Shown here one piece after another: positions 21,669-34,078 of a stretch of DNA of 64,000 nucleotides. This DNA comes from Boesenbergia rotunda (Eukaryota; Streptophyta; Magnoliopsida; Zingiberales; Zingiberaceae), in NCBI GenBank assembly GCA_024364735.1, contig JAGFNQ010000953.1, positions 128,093 to 192,092 on the forward strand, given 5' to 3'. The translations under genes and the position numbers were made by a program. Numbering within the stretch: position 1 is the first letter of the stretch; each line of letters starts with the position of its first letter. The notes beneath the pieces were generated by a model. It had not been told where the DNA came from and did not search any database. It saw only the letters and a program-made list of their open reading frames with translations.

Positions 21669-23923
21669 TGTTGGGACCGGGTGCATGTTAACATAGATGC
21701 GGGTTCGTAATTTTATAAAATAATTACGTGCAGCGAAAGATTTAGCATAAATAATTTCTCAAATTATTTAACCACACATCTAGCATGCAACCTTATGTTG
21801 TGTAGACATGATCATATATTTAAAATTTTGCAGAAACGTAAACTAATTTACTTGTTACCTCGCGTAACTCGAAGAAAGGGACGAGATCCAACCGTAAGCG
21901 TCCCTTGGAAGCTCCACCTCTATTCGGGTCCACGCCGAGTTTTCTTCGGAATGACTTCATAAAGCCACGAGTCTCGTGTCGACAAGAACTACTAAATTCT
22001 CCAAAGACACGACAAGAATACCAAGATAGATAAATCGGAAGACTAATTACCAAGAGAAGAACGGAATCAAGATTCCGGGAGAAAGGAAGGAGTTGCGCCC
22101 ACTTCTTCTTCTTGCGGCTGCTTCTTGGTGGCCAAAGATGGCTGATCGCCGGAGCTTGGACGCCGGAGAAGGAGGCCGGTGGTGGTTGTAGCTCACGGCA
22201 ACAAGGGCCTCTAGGGCCGACGGCACTAGAGAAGGGAGAGGGAGAGAAGGAGAGAGAGACAGGGCTTATTCCTAGATCTCTTGGATTGAGAACCAAGCCT
22301 TGCCTTGGTTCCTTTATATAGTGGCCTCTCAACCGCCAAGTCTCCTTTTTATGGAATAAATTTTTCATAAGAAATTTATCATATAAATTTTTCTATGATT
22401 TATTCCATCATGCCAAGCTTTTATCATAATTTAATTTATGATAAAAGAATCAACCATGTCTCCCTTTTCTTATGGAATAAATTTTCACAAGAAATTTATT
22501 ATATAAATTTTTTTTATCATGGAAAATCAATTCATAATTGATTTTATAAACTAAAATAAACTATTCAAAGTTTATTTTAATTTCCATGAAAATAATAAAC
22601 CAAACCTCGGTTTATAAAATTTATATTATCCATAATTTTATAAAACAAACCAAACTTGGTTTATTTTATAACTTGAACCAAACAATTTGGTTCTCCCCTT
22701 TTTATTGTGGCCGGCCAACGGAGACCCTCTTTGGCCGGCCACATCCAAGCCTTGACCCAATGAATTAAACTCATTTAATTCATCCAACAAGTCTTCAAAA
22801 GACTTAGCCATTTTACGCTTCCGATGTGTCTCTGAAAAATTCAGATTCGACTTATCTCTCTTGATCAGAAAATTCAATTTTCAACTCATTTTAAATCCCT
22901 CGGATTACTCGTAGTGCGTGTGACTAAATAGGCTTTCGATTTATGTTGGCCGTCTATAATTCACCAATTATAGAACGATCATGAGTGACACCTAGTAGTA
23001 CATCATGATTCCCAATTAATCGAAAGATCAACGGTTGACCTCAGAAATGATTCTGAAACCGTTCAGCAGCTATAATCAGTCGTGCCTCATTCCCTTCACC
23101 ATCTTATACCCACTTGGTTCAGGACATGGTCTATGTGTGTCAGTCCCCACTAGGCTGACTACGTCACACCTAGCCCAAGTAATATTTTCTCGTCCTACGG
23201 ATTCTAATCACTCTCATGTATCTAAGAGATTCATACTCTGAACATGTCATGCTCTGGCCAGAGGCTTCGAGTAACAATCCGACGACAGGCCTTGGGTATA
23301 CATCTCCTCGCAAGGAGTGGTGAATCCTTTGTAGGCTGTTCAAACATCTTCGGGCACTTTGGCTTATACCCAATCATCCTGGGTCCACACCTCCTTGGAG
23401 ATGCTTGCTTAAGATGTCAAAGTATAAGTCTCCATGACCAAGATGACTTGAACACCACAAGTCAAAGGAACATCGCACTTAAGCTGCAGTAAAACTTCAC
23501 TGACATGTCTATATGTAGACTACCATATGATGTTTTATAGTTAGTCACTCCAATGAACTAGTTCCCTTAACTAGCATTCATGTTAATCTCCGGACATCCC
23601 AATGTCACAGCTAGTGAGAATCAGCTGATTAGAGAATAAACCATGCTAGTCTCAACAGAATTGATAGTGTCCGTTTTTATCAATTCATCGACTAGGACAA
23701 TTTCAATACTTCACAATTGCACATGTAGAGATAATCACTATTTGAGAATTCATCACAAATTCTCTCATGCTGTGAATTGTATTGTGGACATTCAGTAAAT
23801 GAGTTTAAGATCTCAATCAAATACACAAACATGTATACTCAAATAGTGAATCTTCATTTATTAAAATAAATGATTACAATCATAAGGCGATTGCCTTAGG
23901 ACACTTCTCTCATATTACTAACA
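21669..23923 (-). mobile_element. Solo LTR of an Angela-like copia (2255 bp)
   Basis: The termini are TGTTGGGACC on the left and ACTAACA on the right, read on the plus strand. Both ends are flanked by the 5-bp duplication GATTT (21664-21668 and 23924-23928). It is of the same family as the LTR at 37764-40230. No internal domain is attached, so it is a solo LTR left by LTR-LTR recombination. It interrupts the C2 RT gene, and the reading frame rejoins when the LTR and one GATTT are removed. The 182-codon open stretch inside it is not supported as a gene. Confidence 0.92.
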
Positions 23924-25662
23924 GATTTTATCTTGGTCATCTAATTTGTTCCTAAAGACCCATCTAGTGGTTACAATGGTACAATCAGTGGGCCTAGGAA
24001 TTAACTCCCAAACTTCACTCCTTTCAAATTGGTTTAGCTCTTCTTGCATGGCCAAAACCCAATCAACATCTCCCAATGCTTCATCAATGGTCTTAGGTTC
24101 TAATTGGGAGATTAAAGCTATTTGACTAGTTTGATTCCTAAAGTAGGACCTAGTCCTTACTCCTTGAGTGACATCACCCACAATTTGGTTAATAGGATGA
24201 TCATGGTGATGTCTCAAGGGTCTAGAGGTTGTAGGTTCATTTACTCCTTCTTCCTCATCCTCTAGAGTACTTCTTACTCCCCCTTGATCATTGCCCTCCA
24301 AATGTAGGTCTTGGATTCTTTGGGCAAGTGGTTGGACTTCTTCTATATCCTTATCAATAGAAGCCTTTCTAGGGTAAGTACTAGTGGTTTCATCAAATTT
24401 GACATTTGAGGACTCCTCAATCACTTTTGTCCTCTTGTTGTACACTCTATAACCCCTACTAGTCAATGAATACCCTACTAAGATTCCTTCATCGGCTTTT
24501 GACTCAAATTTTCTTAGGTCGTCTTTGGTGTTTAAGATGTAGACTTTACATCCAAAGACCCTAAAATAGTGGACTTGGGGTACCCTTCCATTCCAAAGTT
24601 CAAAGGGTGTTTTTCCTAAAAACCTATGTACCAACACCCGATTTTGGATATAGCAAGCGGTGTTAATCGCTTCGGCCCAAAAGTAGCTAGGAAGAGAGTA
24701 TGCATTAAACATAGTCCTAGCAGCTTCTTGTAGGGCTCGGTTTATCCTCTCAACTACCCCATTTTGTTGAGGAGTCCTTGGGCATGAAAACTCATGCTTG
24801 TACCCATTTTCAATACAAAATTATGTGAAACTAGCTTTTGGAACTCCCCACCATGGTCACTCCTAATTCGGTTTATTTTGATGTTCTTTTCGTTTTCTAC
24901 CCTTTTACTAAATCCTATAAAGATATCTAGGGTATCATCCTTATGTTTCAAGAAATAGACCCAAGTAAACCTAGAAAAGTCATCTACTATCACTAAGCAA
25001 TACTTACTCCCTACAAGTGATGGAGTACTATGACAATCAAACAAGTCTATATGCAAGAGTTCTAAAGGTAATGAGGTAGTAATTAGAGTTTTACCTTTGT
25101 GTGATGCTTTTGATTGCTTACTCTCTTGGCATGCATCACACAACTTGTTCTTTTCGTACTTGATCATTGGGAGCCCCTTTATCAATTCTTCCTTGGCCAC
25201 TCTTGCAATGCTCCTCATGTTGACGTGTCCAAGTCTTCGGTGCCATAACCACCCTTCTTCTTCTTTAGACATGGGACACTTAACAACATTGCTAGTAGCA
25301 TAAGATAGATCAAGATAATACAAGTTTGCCTCTCTAAACCCTTCTAATATAATAGTATTTGATTCACTTTGCCTTATTACACATTTTTTAGCATGAAATT
25401 CTACTCTAAAACTGGTATCACATAGTTGACTCACACTTAATAAATTAAACTTCATATCCTTAATTAAAAGTACTTTATGAATCGAAATAGTGGGAGATAC
25501 CTCAATTGTGCCCCTACCAATGATCCTCAACTTTCCACTATTCCCAAAGGAGACGGTCCCTTCTCTTAGGTAGCTAATAGTGGTGAACTTGCTCACATCC
25601 CCGGTCATGTGTCTTGAGCATCCACTATCTACTATCCACAAGATTGGGGTCTCCTTCACCAT
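23924..25662 (-). pseudogene. C2 copia protease, integrase and start of RT
   Basis: Minus-strand order: protease VDSGCSRHMTGD, linker LLIKDMKFNLLSVSQLCD, zinc domain HRRLGHVNM...CDACQ, integrase core LLHIDLFDCH, DDFSRFTWVYFLKH and SDHGGEF. A frameshift near 24830 follows, then FWAEAINTACYIQNRV, a tail with GVRTRSYFRNQTSQIAL, and the RT start RWVFRNKLDDQDKI. The motif set is close to S1, so C2 is also SIRE-like. No C2 gag is present upstream: sequence changes to element A1 at about 25670-25683. Confidence 0.88.
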
Positions 25663-25682
25663 TACCTAGACAACATGGAAAA

Positions 25683-25683
25683 N
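25683..25683. other. Single unresolved base (N) at the C2/A1 junction
   Basis: The only ambiguous base I noticed in the window lies exactly where the A1 RNase H reading frame (ending ...GAIAQAKELR) is cut off and sequence leading into the C2 protease begins. Neither element shows an end or target duplication here. Confidence 0.9.
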
Positions 25684-27222
25684 CCTTAGTTCCTTTGCTT
25701 GTGCAATAGCTCCATTGTTGTCGCAATAAACCGGTATTGCGTCATCAATGGTCGGAACCACACCAAGTTCTGAGACAAACTTCTTGATCCAGACTGCTTC
25801 CTTTGCTGCAATATATTCCGCTTCCGTGGTAGAATCCGCTACGGTGTCTTGCATGGAACTCTTCCAACTTATTGCTCCTCCATTCAAAATAAATACGTAT
25901 CTGGACTGACATTTGGAGTCATCCTTATCTGTCTGGAAACTGGCATCTGTATACCCACGTATTACCATATCACCTTCTCCATATATTAGGAACACATCCT
26001 TAGTTCTTCTTAAGTACTTGAGGATTGTCTTGACAACCGCCCAATGATCCATTCCTGGATCAGACTGGTATCTGCTTGTGACGCTCAGAGCATACGATAC
26101 ATCGGGCCTAGTACATAACATAGCATACATGATAGATCCTATCGCAGATGCATAAGGAATCTTATTCATGCAAATCCTCTCGTCTTCTGTGCGCGGACAC
26201 ATAGACTTCGAAAGGTTGATCCCATGCCTGATGGGAAGGTAACCTTTCTTGGATTCCGACATACTAAACCTTTTAGCACTCAGTCTATATATGTAGACTG
26301 CGAAAGACCAAGCAACTGTTTTGATCTATCTCTATAGATTCTAATCTCAAGGATATAGGTTGCTTCTCCCAGGTCTTTCATGGAGAAAGTTTTGGACAAC
26401 CAAATTTTAACTGACTGTAAGACTGATATATCGTTTCCTATAAGTAATATGTCATCGACATATAACACTAGGAATACGACTGCACTCCCACTAACCTTCT
26501 TGTACACACAAGGTTCGTCAGGATTTTGTGAGAAATCAAACTCTTTGATTGTCTCATCAAAACGGATGTTCCAGCTCCTGGATGCTTGCTTTAGTCCATA
26601 TATGGATCGTCGATGCTTGCATACTTTGGTTTTATTAACCGATGTGAAACCTTCAGGTTGTATCATGTATACATCCTCAAGCAGGATTCCATTAAGGAAA
26701 GTTATTTTCACATTCATTTGCCATATCTCATAATCATAATGAGCTGCTATGGCCAGGAGCATCCGAATGAATTTAAGCATAGCTACTGGTGAATAAGTTT
26801 CATCATAATCAATTCCTTATTTCTGACGATATCATTTTGCCACTAATCTAGCCTTAAAGGTAACAACATTACCTTCCATGTCAGTTTTCTTTTTGAAAAC
26901 CCACTTGCACCCTATGGGCTTAATCCCTTCAGGTGGGTTAACCAAGTCCCATACTTAATTTTTGTACATGGAATCCATTTCCGACTTCATGGCTTCAAGC
27001 CATTTATCCCTTTCTGAATTTTTCAGAACATCTTCATAACTGATAGGTTCGTCATCGTTAATGAATAACACGTCATTCGATTCACTTATGAGAAATCCGT
27101 ATCTCTCTAGAATATTACGTGTCCTATCAGACCTTCGAAGAAGTGGTGTTGTTTTAGGTTCAACTGATAGCTCATCATTATGAGTTATTGGTTGTGGGTC
27201 TAGACTAGGTGTCTCTGTAATG
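25684..27222 (-). pseudogene. A1 reverse transcriptase and RNase H
   Basis: RT fragments read GCKWVFKKKTDMEGNV, then IDYDETYSPVAMLKFIRMLL (26780 region), FLNGILLEDVYMIQPEGF, SIYGLKQASRSW and the catalytic YVDDILLIGND (about 26450). RNase H fragments include GYTDASFQTDKDDSKCQS and DSTTEAEYIA, followed by KEAVWIKKF with a four-codon deletion compared with the usual spacing. There are frameshifts or stops near 26270 and 26820. The frame ends at the N at 25683, before the final RNase H motifs. Confidence 0.85.
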
Positions 27223-27223
27223 T

Positions 27224-28341
27224 TTATTGGAGTTTCTTAACTTCTTCAAGTTCAATGCTACTCCCACTGTTTTCTTGTAAAAGAAATTCTTTTTCTAGAA
27301 ATACAGCATGCCTTGAAACAAACACCTTTTGTTCCAAGGGATGATAGAATTGGAAACCCTTCGTTTCCTTAGGATATCCAATAAATAGACATTTATCAGA
27401 CTTAGCATCCAATTTGTCTGATACAGTCCGCTTTACATAAGCAGGACAACCCCATATCATTAGGTGAGATAAAGGAGGTTTCTTACTATTCTACGTCTCA
27501 TATGGAGTAGTAGAGACTACCTTGGTCGGGACTCTGTTTAGTAAGTAAACAGCTGTCTTAAGCGCATAGCCCCAAAAGGATTTTGGAAGAGTTGCATGAT
27601 TCATCATAGATCTAACCATGTCCATCAAGGCTCGGTTATGCCTCTCAGATACACCATTATGCTGTGGTGTATATAGCGGAGTCCATTGAGACAATATCCC
27701 ATTGTCCCTAAGATAATCTTGAAACTCTTGACTTAAGTATTCACCACCCCGATCGAATCGAAGTATCTTAATACTTTTGCCAAGCTGTTTCTCTACTTCA
27801 CTTCTGAACTCTTTGAATTTCTCAAAAGCTTCGGATTTGTGTTCCATTAAGAACACATACCCGAATCGTGAGTGATCATCGATAAAGGTAATGAAGTAGC
27901 TATAACCTCCTTGTGCAAGAGTTGACATTGGTCCACATATATCAATATGTATTAGACCAAGCAATTCTCCCACTGGTTTACCTTTTCCGGAAAAGGGTAA
28001 TTTGGTCATCTTGCCTTTTAAGCATGATTCGCATGTATCAAATGAACCAGGTTCAAATGATTCCAGAATTCCACATCGGTGTAATTTGGTCATGCGTTTC
28101 TTACTTACATGGCCAAGACGACAATGCCACGTATAGGAGTCTATTTGATTATCTATTCGAGCACGTTTGTTGCTAACTTCGATATTGAAAACATCACTGG
28201 ATAAATCTAACGTCTAGATACCATTGCATAAAGTTCCGGTCCCATAAAGAACACCATTTAAAGTTATGTAACAACAATTGTTACTAAAAGTTAAATGATA
28301 ACACTTTTCATTCAAGCATGAAATAGATACAATGTTCTTTA
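27224..28341 (-). pseudogene. A1 integrase
   Basis: It starts at the S2 insertion with NIVSISCL. The zinc domain HCRLGHVSKKR...CESCLKGK follows, then the core LIHIDICGPM, FIDDHSRFGYV, RFDRGGEYLSQEF and TPQHNGVSERHNRALMDM, then PKSFWGYALKTAVYLLNRVP. A TAG at 27491-27493 replaces the Trp of the TPYE-W block. The frame continues into MIWGCPAYVKRT and GYPKETKGFQFY. The catalytic D, D and E positions are present, but the stop and the S2 insertion inactivate it. Confidence 0.88.
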
Positions 28342-29796
28342 TGTTGGATCGAGAAAACCGATAGAGGGGGGGTGAATATCGGAAATCGTTTTTTGGAAAT
28401 TTTAGAGCAAGTACGCAGCGGAAATTAAAAATCACAACACAGAGACACAGTCGATTTTACTTGGTTCGGAGCCTGTGTCGACTCCTACTCCAAGGCCCAC
28501 GGTCGTTGACCGTTTACTTTGGGCAATTCTATATACGGCGCAAACAGTTTACAAAATTTGATTACAAAATAAGTGCAGTAAATAAAAAGACGCTCTTCTT
28601 TATCGACGTCCGGAGTAGATCGACTTTTTCGGAGCAGCGGGACGTCGTCGGCTCGAGTTGGAAGGTTTCCGGAGCAAGGCGAGAGAGCAGAAGAGCTTTG
28701 AGGCGTTGAGTGAATTGATGTGTGAAGCCTGGGGTCGAGGGCCCTTTATATAGGGCCTGGGGGCGCCCCCCACGTGGCCTTTGATCCGTCAATACCTCGG
28801 TCAGTGTCTGATCCCTTTATCTTCGGGATCCGCTTTGACCGGGGCGCTCGGAGCGCTCGGGGCGCCCGGATTGACCGGGTCAAACTTCTATCTTCGCTTC
28901 GCTGGCTTCTGGATCGAGGCTTGCGCATGGGGGCGCCCGGGATGCTGGGGCGCCCGGGAGCAGCGGGGGCGCCCGGGAGCACGGGGGCGCCCGGGAGTTG
29001 AACTATCGAAGCCCATCTTACTGTCTTGTGTTTTGTGTTTACCTTGGGGGCGCCCGGGACACTCCGGGCGCCCTGGTCAGCTGTAGCCTCATTCCTTTGA
29101 GGCTTTCTGAGCTGCAGACACACGTTCCTTCGGTCCTGCATCCAGGGTTAGTCCAAAACACAATAAAATAATAAAGTATTAGATTATACAGCCTTAGCTG
29201 TCTTGGTTCTGACTTTGGTCTCCAAAATGGAGCCCTAGGTCGAACCGACGCCTACTGTTCCCTCGACGGGGAACGCGTCCTCACCTACTCCTCTCGGGAG
29301 AATTTACCTGATGCCAACCGTTCCTTTGCTTAGACTTTTACCTGACGATCCTTTGTCAGGTCTTGGATGCCGAGCTGCCCTTCGCTCGGTGCCTAGTATT
29401 CCTTCGCTAGGTCTTTGTATTCTAGCATTCCTTCGCCAGGTGCCCAACAGCCCTTCGCCAGGTCTTTGATGACTAGCAGCCCTTCGCTAGTTGCCTAGCA
29501 GTCCTTCGCTAGGACTTGACGACTAGCAGCCCTTCGCTAGTTGCCTAGCAGCCCTTCGCTAGTTGCCTAGCAGTCCTTCGCTAGGACTTGATGACTAGCA
29601 GCCCTTCGCTAGTTGCCTAACAGTCCTTCGCTAGGGCTTTGTATCCTGGCATTCCTTCGCCAGGTGCCTAGCAGCCCTTCGCTAGGACTTTGTTTCTGCA
29701 CACTCAAGTAACTTTATTAGATCACAAATAAACTTAACTTTGAATCCTTTGCCAATATCAAAACAAGGTTCGACATGGTGCTTTCTGCACCAACAA
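28342..29796 (-). repeat. 3' LTR of S2 (1455 bp)
   Basis: It ends TGTTGGATCGAG (plus strand, left) and CACCAACA (right). GGGCGCCC-type palindromes cluster at about 28750-29070, and the GCTAG-type hairpin ladder lies at about 29330-29690. It is very similar to 34079-35554. Confidence 0.9.
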
Positions 29797-29807
29797 TCTC
29801 CCCCTTA
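29797..29807 (-). other. Polypurine tract of S2
   Basis: Minus-strand AAGGGGGAGAT lies directly next to the 3' LTR start TGTTGG. Confidence 0.75.
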
Positions 29808-32750
29808 TTGATTTATGGCAACACAATTCAAAGTTAAGTATAAACATATAACAGTTAAGAAAAGAAGGTTAAGACTAATAAAATATAGCAATTCTGAACA
29901 GTATAAAGTCTAAAACTAATGTAATTTGAACATAAAAAAAATTCTCATAATCATACTCCCCCTGAATAATTGTTTTATAAAACAATAATTAACTTAGCTC
30001 TTAACTTTGACCTTTCCTTAACTTTGACCTTTCCTCCCCCTTTGACATATATCAAAAACAAACATGGGTGAACAAGATATCTAATAGGGATTTTTGAGTT
30101 TTTCTAAGTACTTCATTTTTTGACAAAGTGTTTTTCAAAAATAGAGTAAAAGCATTTTCAAAACTTTTTTTTTTACACTTAGATAATTTTCCATTATGAA
30201 AAGTTTGCCAAGCCTAAATTTTGTTAAACAACTTTCACTTACGAGGCTTTGCAAAAAGAATTTTATTTAGGCAAAGTTTTGAAGCCAATTTTTTCAAAAA
30301 AAAATTTCAACTTTGAAAATTTGGAAAAAAAACATGCATTTTTGAAATACTTGAAAATTTTTGAAGCACTTTTTGAATTAGACAAAGTTTCCCCTTTTTT
30401 TTCTCTTTCCTTTCTCTTCCCTTTAATGTGAAATTCTTTTCCTTATGTTTTAGACCATTTCTAAGATAAACTTTCTTTGAAAAAGGGAAGAAATTTAACG
30501 AAAAATTTTGTTTACTTTTTCTGCTTTACCCTTTAAAAATACTCTTTTTGAAAAATATATTTTGAAAATGGTTTAAGGGAAAAAAATGTGTATCAGAGCC
30601 TATGAGTTTTAAAAAAATTACTTAGTATAATTCTTGAAAGCATAGCAAAAGCTTAAATTCCACTTTTGAAACCGAAAAAAATATTCGTACTTTGTAAACA
30701 TTAGTGCCTTGGAAAGTGATAGTACTTTTGAAAAATAGTAGTACTTTTGAATGATGTTATGCATATTTTGAAAAATATAAGTACTTTTGAAAAATATTAT
30801 GTATTTCTGAAAAACATAAGTGCTTTTGAAAAGTTTAAATATTATTTTCAAAAGTAGTCTAAAGTCAAGCAAAATTTTAAAAATGATAGTATATATAAGC
30901 AAAATGATTTAAAAGAATAGTATTTTGAAAGAACATTTATTTATGTTTTCAACAGGATTTTAAAATTGCAGTGGAAGAGAACATATAATTTTGAAAAATG
31001 TTGAATAATTCTTTTAATTTAATCTCCCCCTGAGCTTGACCCAGTCTTAAGAAGCTTGTTGACTACAAGCGATCTTCCTCTGAGTCTTAAGGATTGATTC
31101 AAATTATAAGAATTATCTAATAATTTTGAAAATAATAGTCAAAAATAATTTCTTTCGATTTAGACTCCCCCTAAGTTTGACACTTCCTAGGAGTCCTTGT
31201 AGATCATAAAGTAGACTTCCTTTGTGTCTTTAGGGTTCATCAAAAACAAAAGAGAATCAGGCACAATTCTTAAAGTGAATTTTGAAGTATTAACATTTCG
31301 AAAAAATTGAGTATTTGAACGACATGTTTTGAAATAATAGCATAGTTTTTGAAAAACATGAGTGATAGTTTGAAAGCATAGTATGTTTAAACTTCTTCTT
31401 TTAATTTGAACTCCCCCTAAACCTGACACAGTCCTAGGAGGCTTGTTGACTACAAGTTAATCCTCCTCTTAGTCTTAGGGTTTGATTCAAAAAAAAAGAG
31501 AAGAAACCTAAATAAAAGTAAAATTGTTTTAATGATTTGAAACATAATTTCATTTTCCTATTTGAAAAAGTGACTATAGAGAACTGAAAAGGGAAAATGA
31601 TTTCAAAAAAAATAAAAGTTTTTTTTTGAGTCCAAAAGAAATATAGATATCTAAGCCCGGACTACAGACAAAAAATATCCTAAGTAATCCCCAAGATGAC
31701 TTTTTGCCATACAAGAATAAACTGATTGAAAAAAAATGTTATAAGTGAATTAAGATTTAGAGGGTTAAGTTTATTCAGTTGAATTAAATTTTATTTAATT
31801 GAGTTGATTTTAATTTGATTTAATTGAATTTAATTGATTTAATTAAGATTTAATTGAGTTTAATTGATTTAATTAAGATTTAATTGATTTAATTAAGTTT
31901 TAATTGAGTTTAATTGATTTAATTAAGATTTAATTGAGTTTAATTGATTTAATTAAGATTTAATTGAGTTTAATTGATTTAATTAAGATTTAATTGAGTT
32001 TAATTGATTTAATTGAGTTTAATTGATTTAATTAAGATTTAATTGAGTTTAATTGATTTAATTGGGATTTAATTGAGTTTAATTGGTTGTGTTGGACTCA
32101 ACTTTTAGGTCCTAAGCATCTCACCCATTTCTAAGTGACAAAACAGGATATCCTTAACTGTTTTGTGAGATGCATTAATTTTGTCTTTAATTTTATGTTA
32201 TCACTATGATTTGATTGAAGCTTGTGTTAGATTCGAGTTTAACAAATAATAATTTAAAAGTGAGTTTCGATAATTGGCTTCCAGGTCTTGGCGAGGCACA
32301 GAGGCCTTCTTTGGCCTTAGCCTTATTGGATCAACAACCCTTTCCTAGACAAAGCCTTTTAAAGAAAGATCATTTTCAAATTATTGTTTGAGACGCTCTG
32401 GTCTAACTAGCTTAGGATTCGGAGAGGTAGCTTCGGCTAGTTCCACTGGACTAAAAAGACCAAATAAGGTACTACTTACCCTACTTGATTCCTTAGTCAG
32501 GTTTCCCTAACGTACTATCATCAAACCTTGTCCTAATACTGGGTTGTTCAAGTTTCAATTTAATCATTTGTCCTTTATCTAACCAATCCTAAATCTAAGC
32601 AAACAAAATAAAAATGAAATAAAAAGAAACTTACAATTAAAGAAAAAAAAATAATCTAAGTTACATCATAATCGTAATAATATTCTGGATTATCAAAAAC
32701 AGCAATATTATGAATTTCTAACACATTAGCCTTATAAGATTCAATCATAT
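29808..32750 (-). repeat. S2 non-coding interior with a 30-bp tandem repeat
   Basis: This is 2.9 kb of AT-rich sequence with no supported gene, where pol would be expected. From about 31780 to 32095 it consists of a 30-bp unit (AATTGATTTAATTAAGATTT followed by AATTGAGTTT), repeated about seven times with small variants. Three blocks of the form CTCCCCCT-GA-CTTGACC/CCTGACAC recur at about 31022, 31165 and 31410. A spacer block at 32278-32360 is shared with S1 at 17805-17880. Confidence 0.75.
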
Positions 32751-32753
32751 TAT

Positions 32754-33515
32754 TCATGGTAAATCATGGATTTTCAAATACTGTAAATTTACCTTTTGAT
32801 TCTGGTTGGGAATCTCCCCCTTGATTCTAGCCATGTTTCTTTTGCTTGATTGTTTCTTTGGTATTTTGTAGCGGTCACGAGCCAACCAGACCAGTTTCCA
32901 AGGATCCCTTCCTTCGTCGTCAGATTCTGAGTCTGAGTCGGACTCAGGTACAGGTTGAATCTTCTTCTTTGGTAGTTCTCTTGGGGTTTTCCCTGCAATA
33001 AAAACTATACCTTCCTCGACCATTACAGTATCAACTTGATTATTTAACCTTAATTTAAAAGAAGATTTGAAATTGGTTACCATTTTTGTCTCAGTCAACT
33101 CGTCGTCTGATTCTGGTTCGTTTTCGTCGTCGGGTGTCGAGTTCGTCTCAGCTACTTGTTCTTGAGCTTCTAAGATCTCAACATCGGAGCTCTCTTCGTG
33201 TAGAGTGATTAGCTTTTCCCACATTTTTTTGGCACAGTTGAAGGATCCGACCCGCTTCAGTTCTTCTTTGGTCAGGCCACATTGTAAGATTACTGTTGCC
33301 CTGGCATCAGTCTCGATCTTCCTCAAAGTTAGTTCGTCCAATTTGTCCCAAGCGAGTGCTATCCCATCTTCTGTGGGGAATTTAAACCCCGTTTGGATTA
33401 TCAACCAAAGATCCAGATTGGCCTTCAGGTGGGATTCCATTAGACTTCTCTAGGAGTTGAAATTTTCGCCAGAGAAGAGTGGTGGATGGGCACTGTTCCA
33501 TTCTTGGTTGGCCAT
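32754..33515 (-). pseudogene. S2 gag remnant
   Basis: The start codon is at 33515 (MANQEWNSAHPPLFSGENF). A TAG at 33450-33452 replaces the Trp of the YWKSRM-like block, and the frame reopens from MESHLKANLDLWLII. Shared blocks with S1 gag are LQCGLTKEELKRVGSFN and the acidic PVPESDSDSESDDEG run. Compared with S1, the second half of the capsid region is replaced by an acidic linker, and the zinc knuckle is absent. Length is about 250 codons instead of well over 400. It probably cannot assemble particles on its own. Confidence 0.8.
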
Positions 33516-34064
33516 TTAAAATGATCTCTTGCACACAAAAGAAACAACAGAAATATACCAAGACATGGTCTTGGATTAGTAGTGCGGGAGAAGAAAAAAA
33601 GTAGCCACAAAAAGAATTGCACGAATTTCGAGGCGAAATAATAATAAAATAATAAAAACAATTTATGATAAATTTTTGAAAATGATGATTTTGTCAATTC
33701 TGATTAATAATGAAAAAGTAAGATTTTAATGTTTGGGAAAATTTTGCTCGAATTACAGTAGCATGAATTTCGAGAAAAATATTAAAATAAAAAAAATTTA
33801 TGACAAATTTTCAAAAATTGTTTGTTTTATCAATTCAGACTTATGATGAAAATATGAAAATTCAAAATTGAAAAAGGCGTAAATCCGAAAGGAAAGAAAT
33901 ATTATTTATTTTAAATCCACCCACAGATATTATTTATTTGAAAATAAAAAGCGAGACTGATCGAGTGGTGTTGATTAACAAAAAGGAAAGAAATAAAATA
34001 AAAAAAATTTTGTAAATCCGAAAAACTCTCAAATTGGTGGTTGCACCAAATTTGAGCTTCCCCG

Positions 34065-34076
34065 CTCTGATACCAC
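34065..34076 (-). other. Primer binding site of S2
   Basis: Minus-strand TGGTATCAGAGC lies two bases from the 5' LTR end. Confidence 0.9.
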
Positions 34077-34078
34077 TT

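Noticed and set aside
21820..22368. 182-codon open frame on the minus strand
   Set aside because: It lies inside the Angela-type solo LTR and is not kept in the homologous LTR at 37764-40230.
28461..29141. Several Gly/Ala/Pro/Arg-rich frames in S1 and S2 LTRs
   Set aside because: They are translations of the GGGCGCCC palindrome clusters in different frames. They occur in every LTR copy with different lengths.
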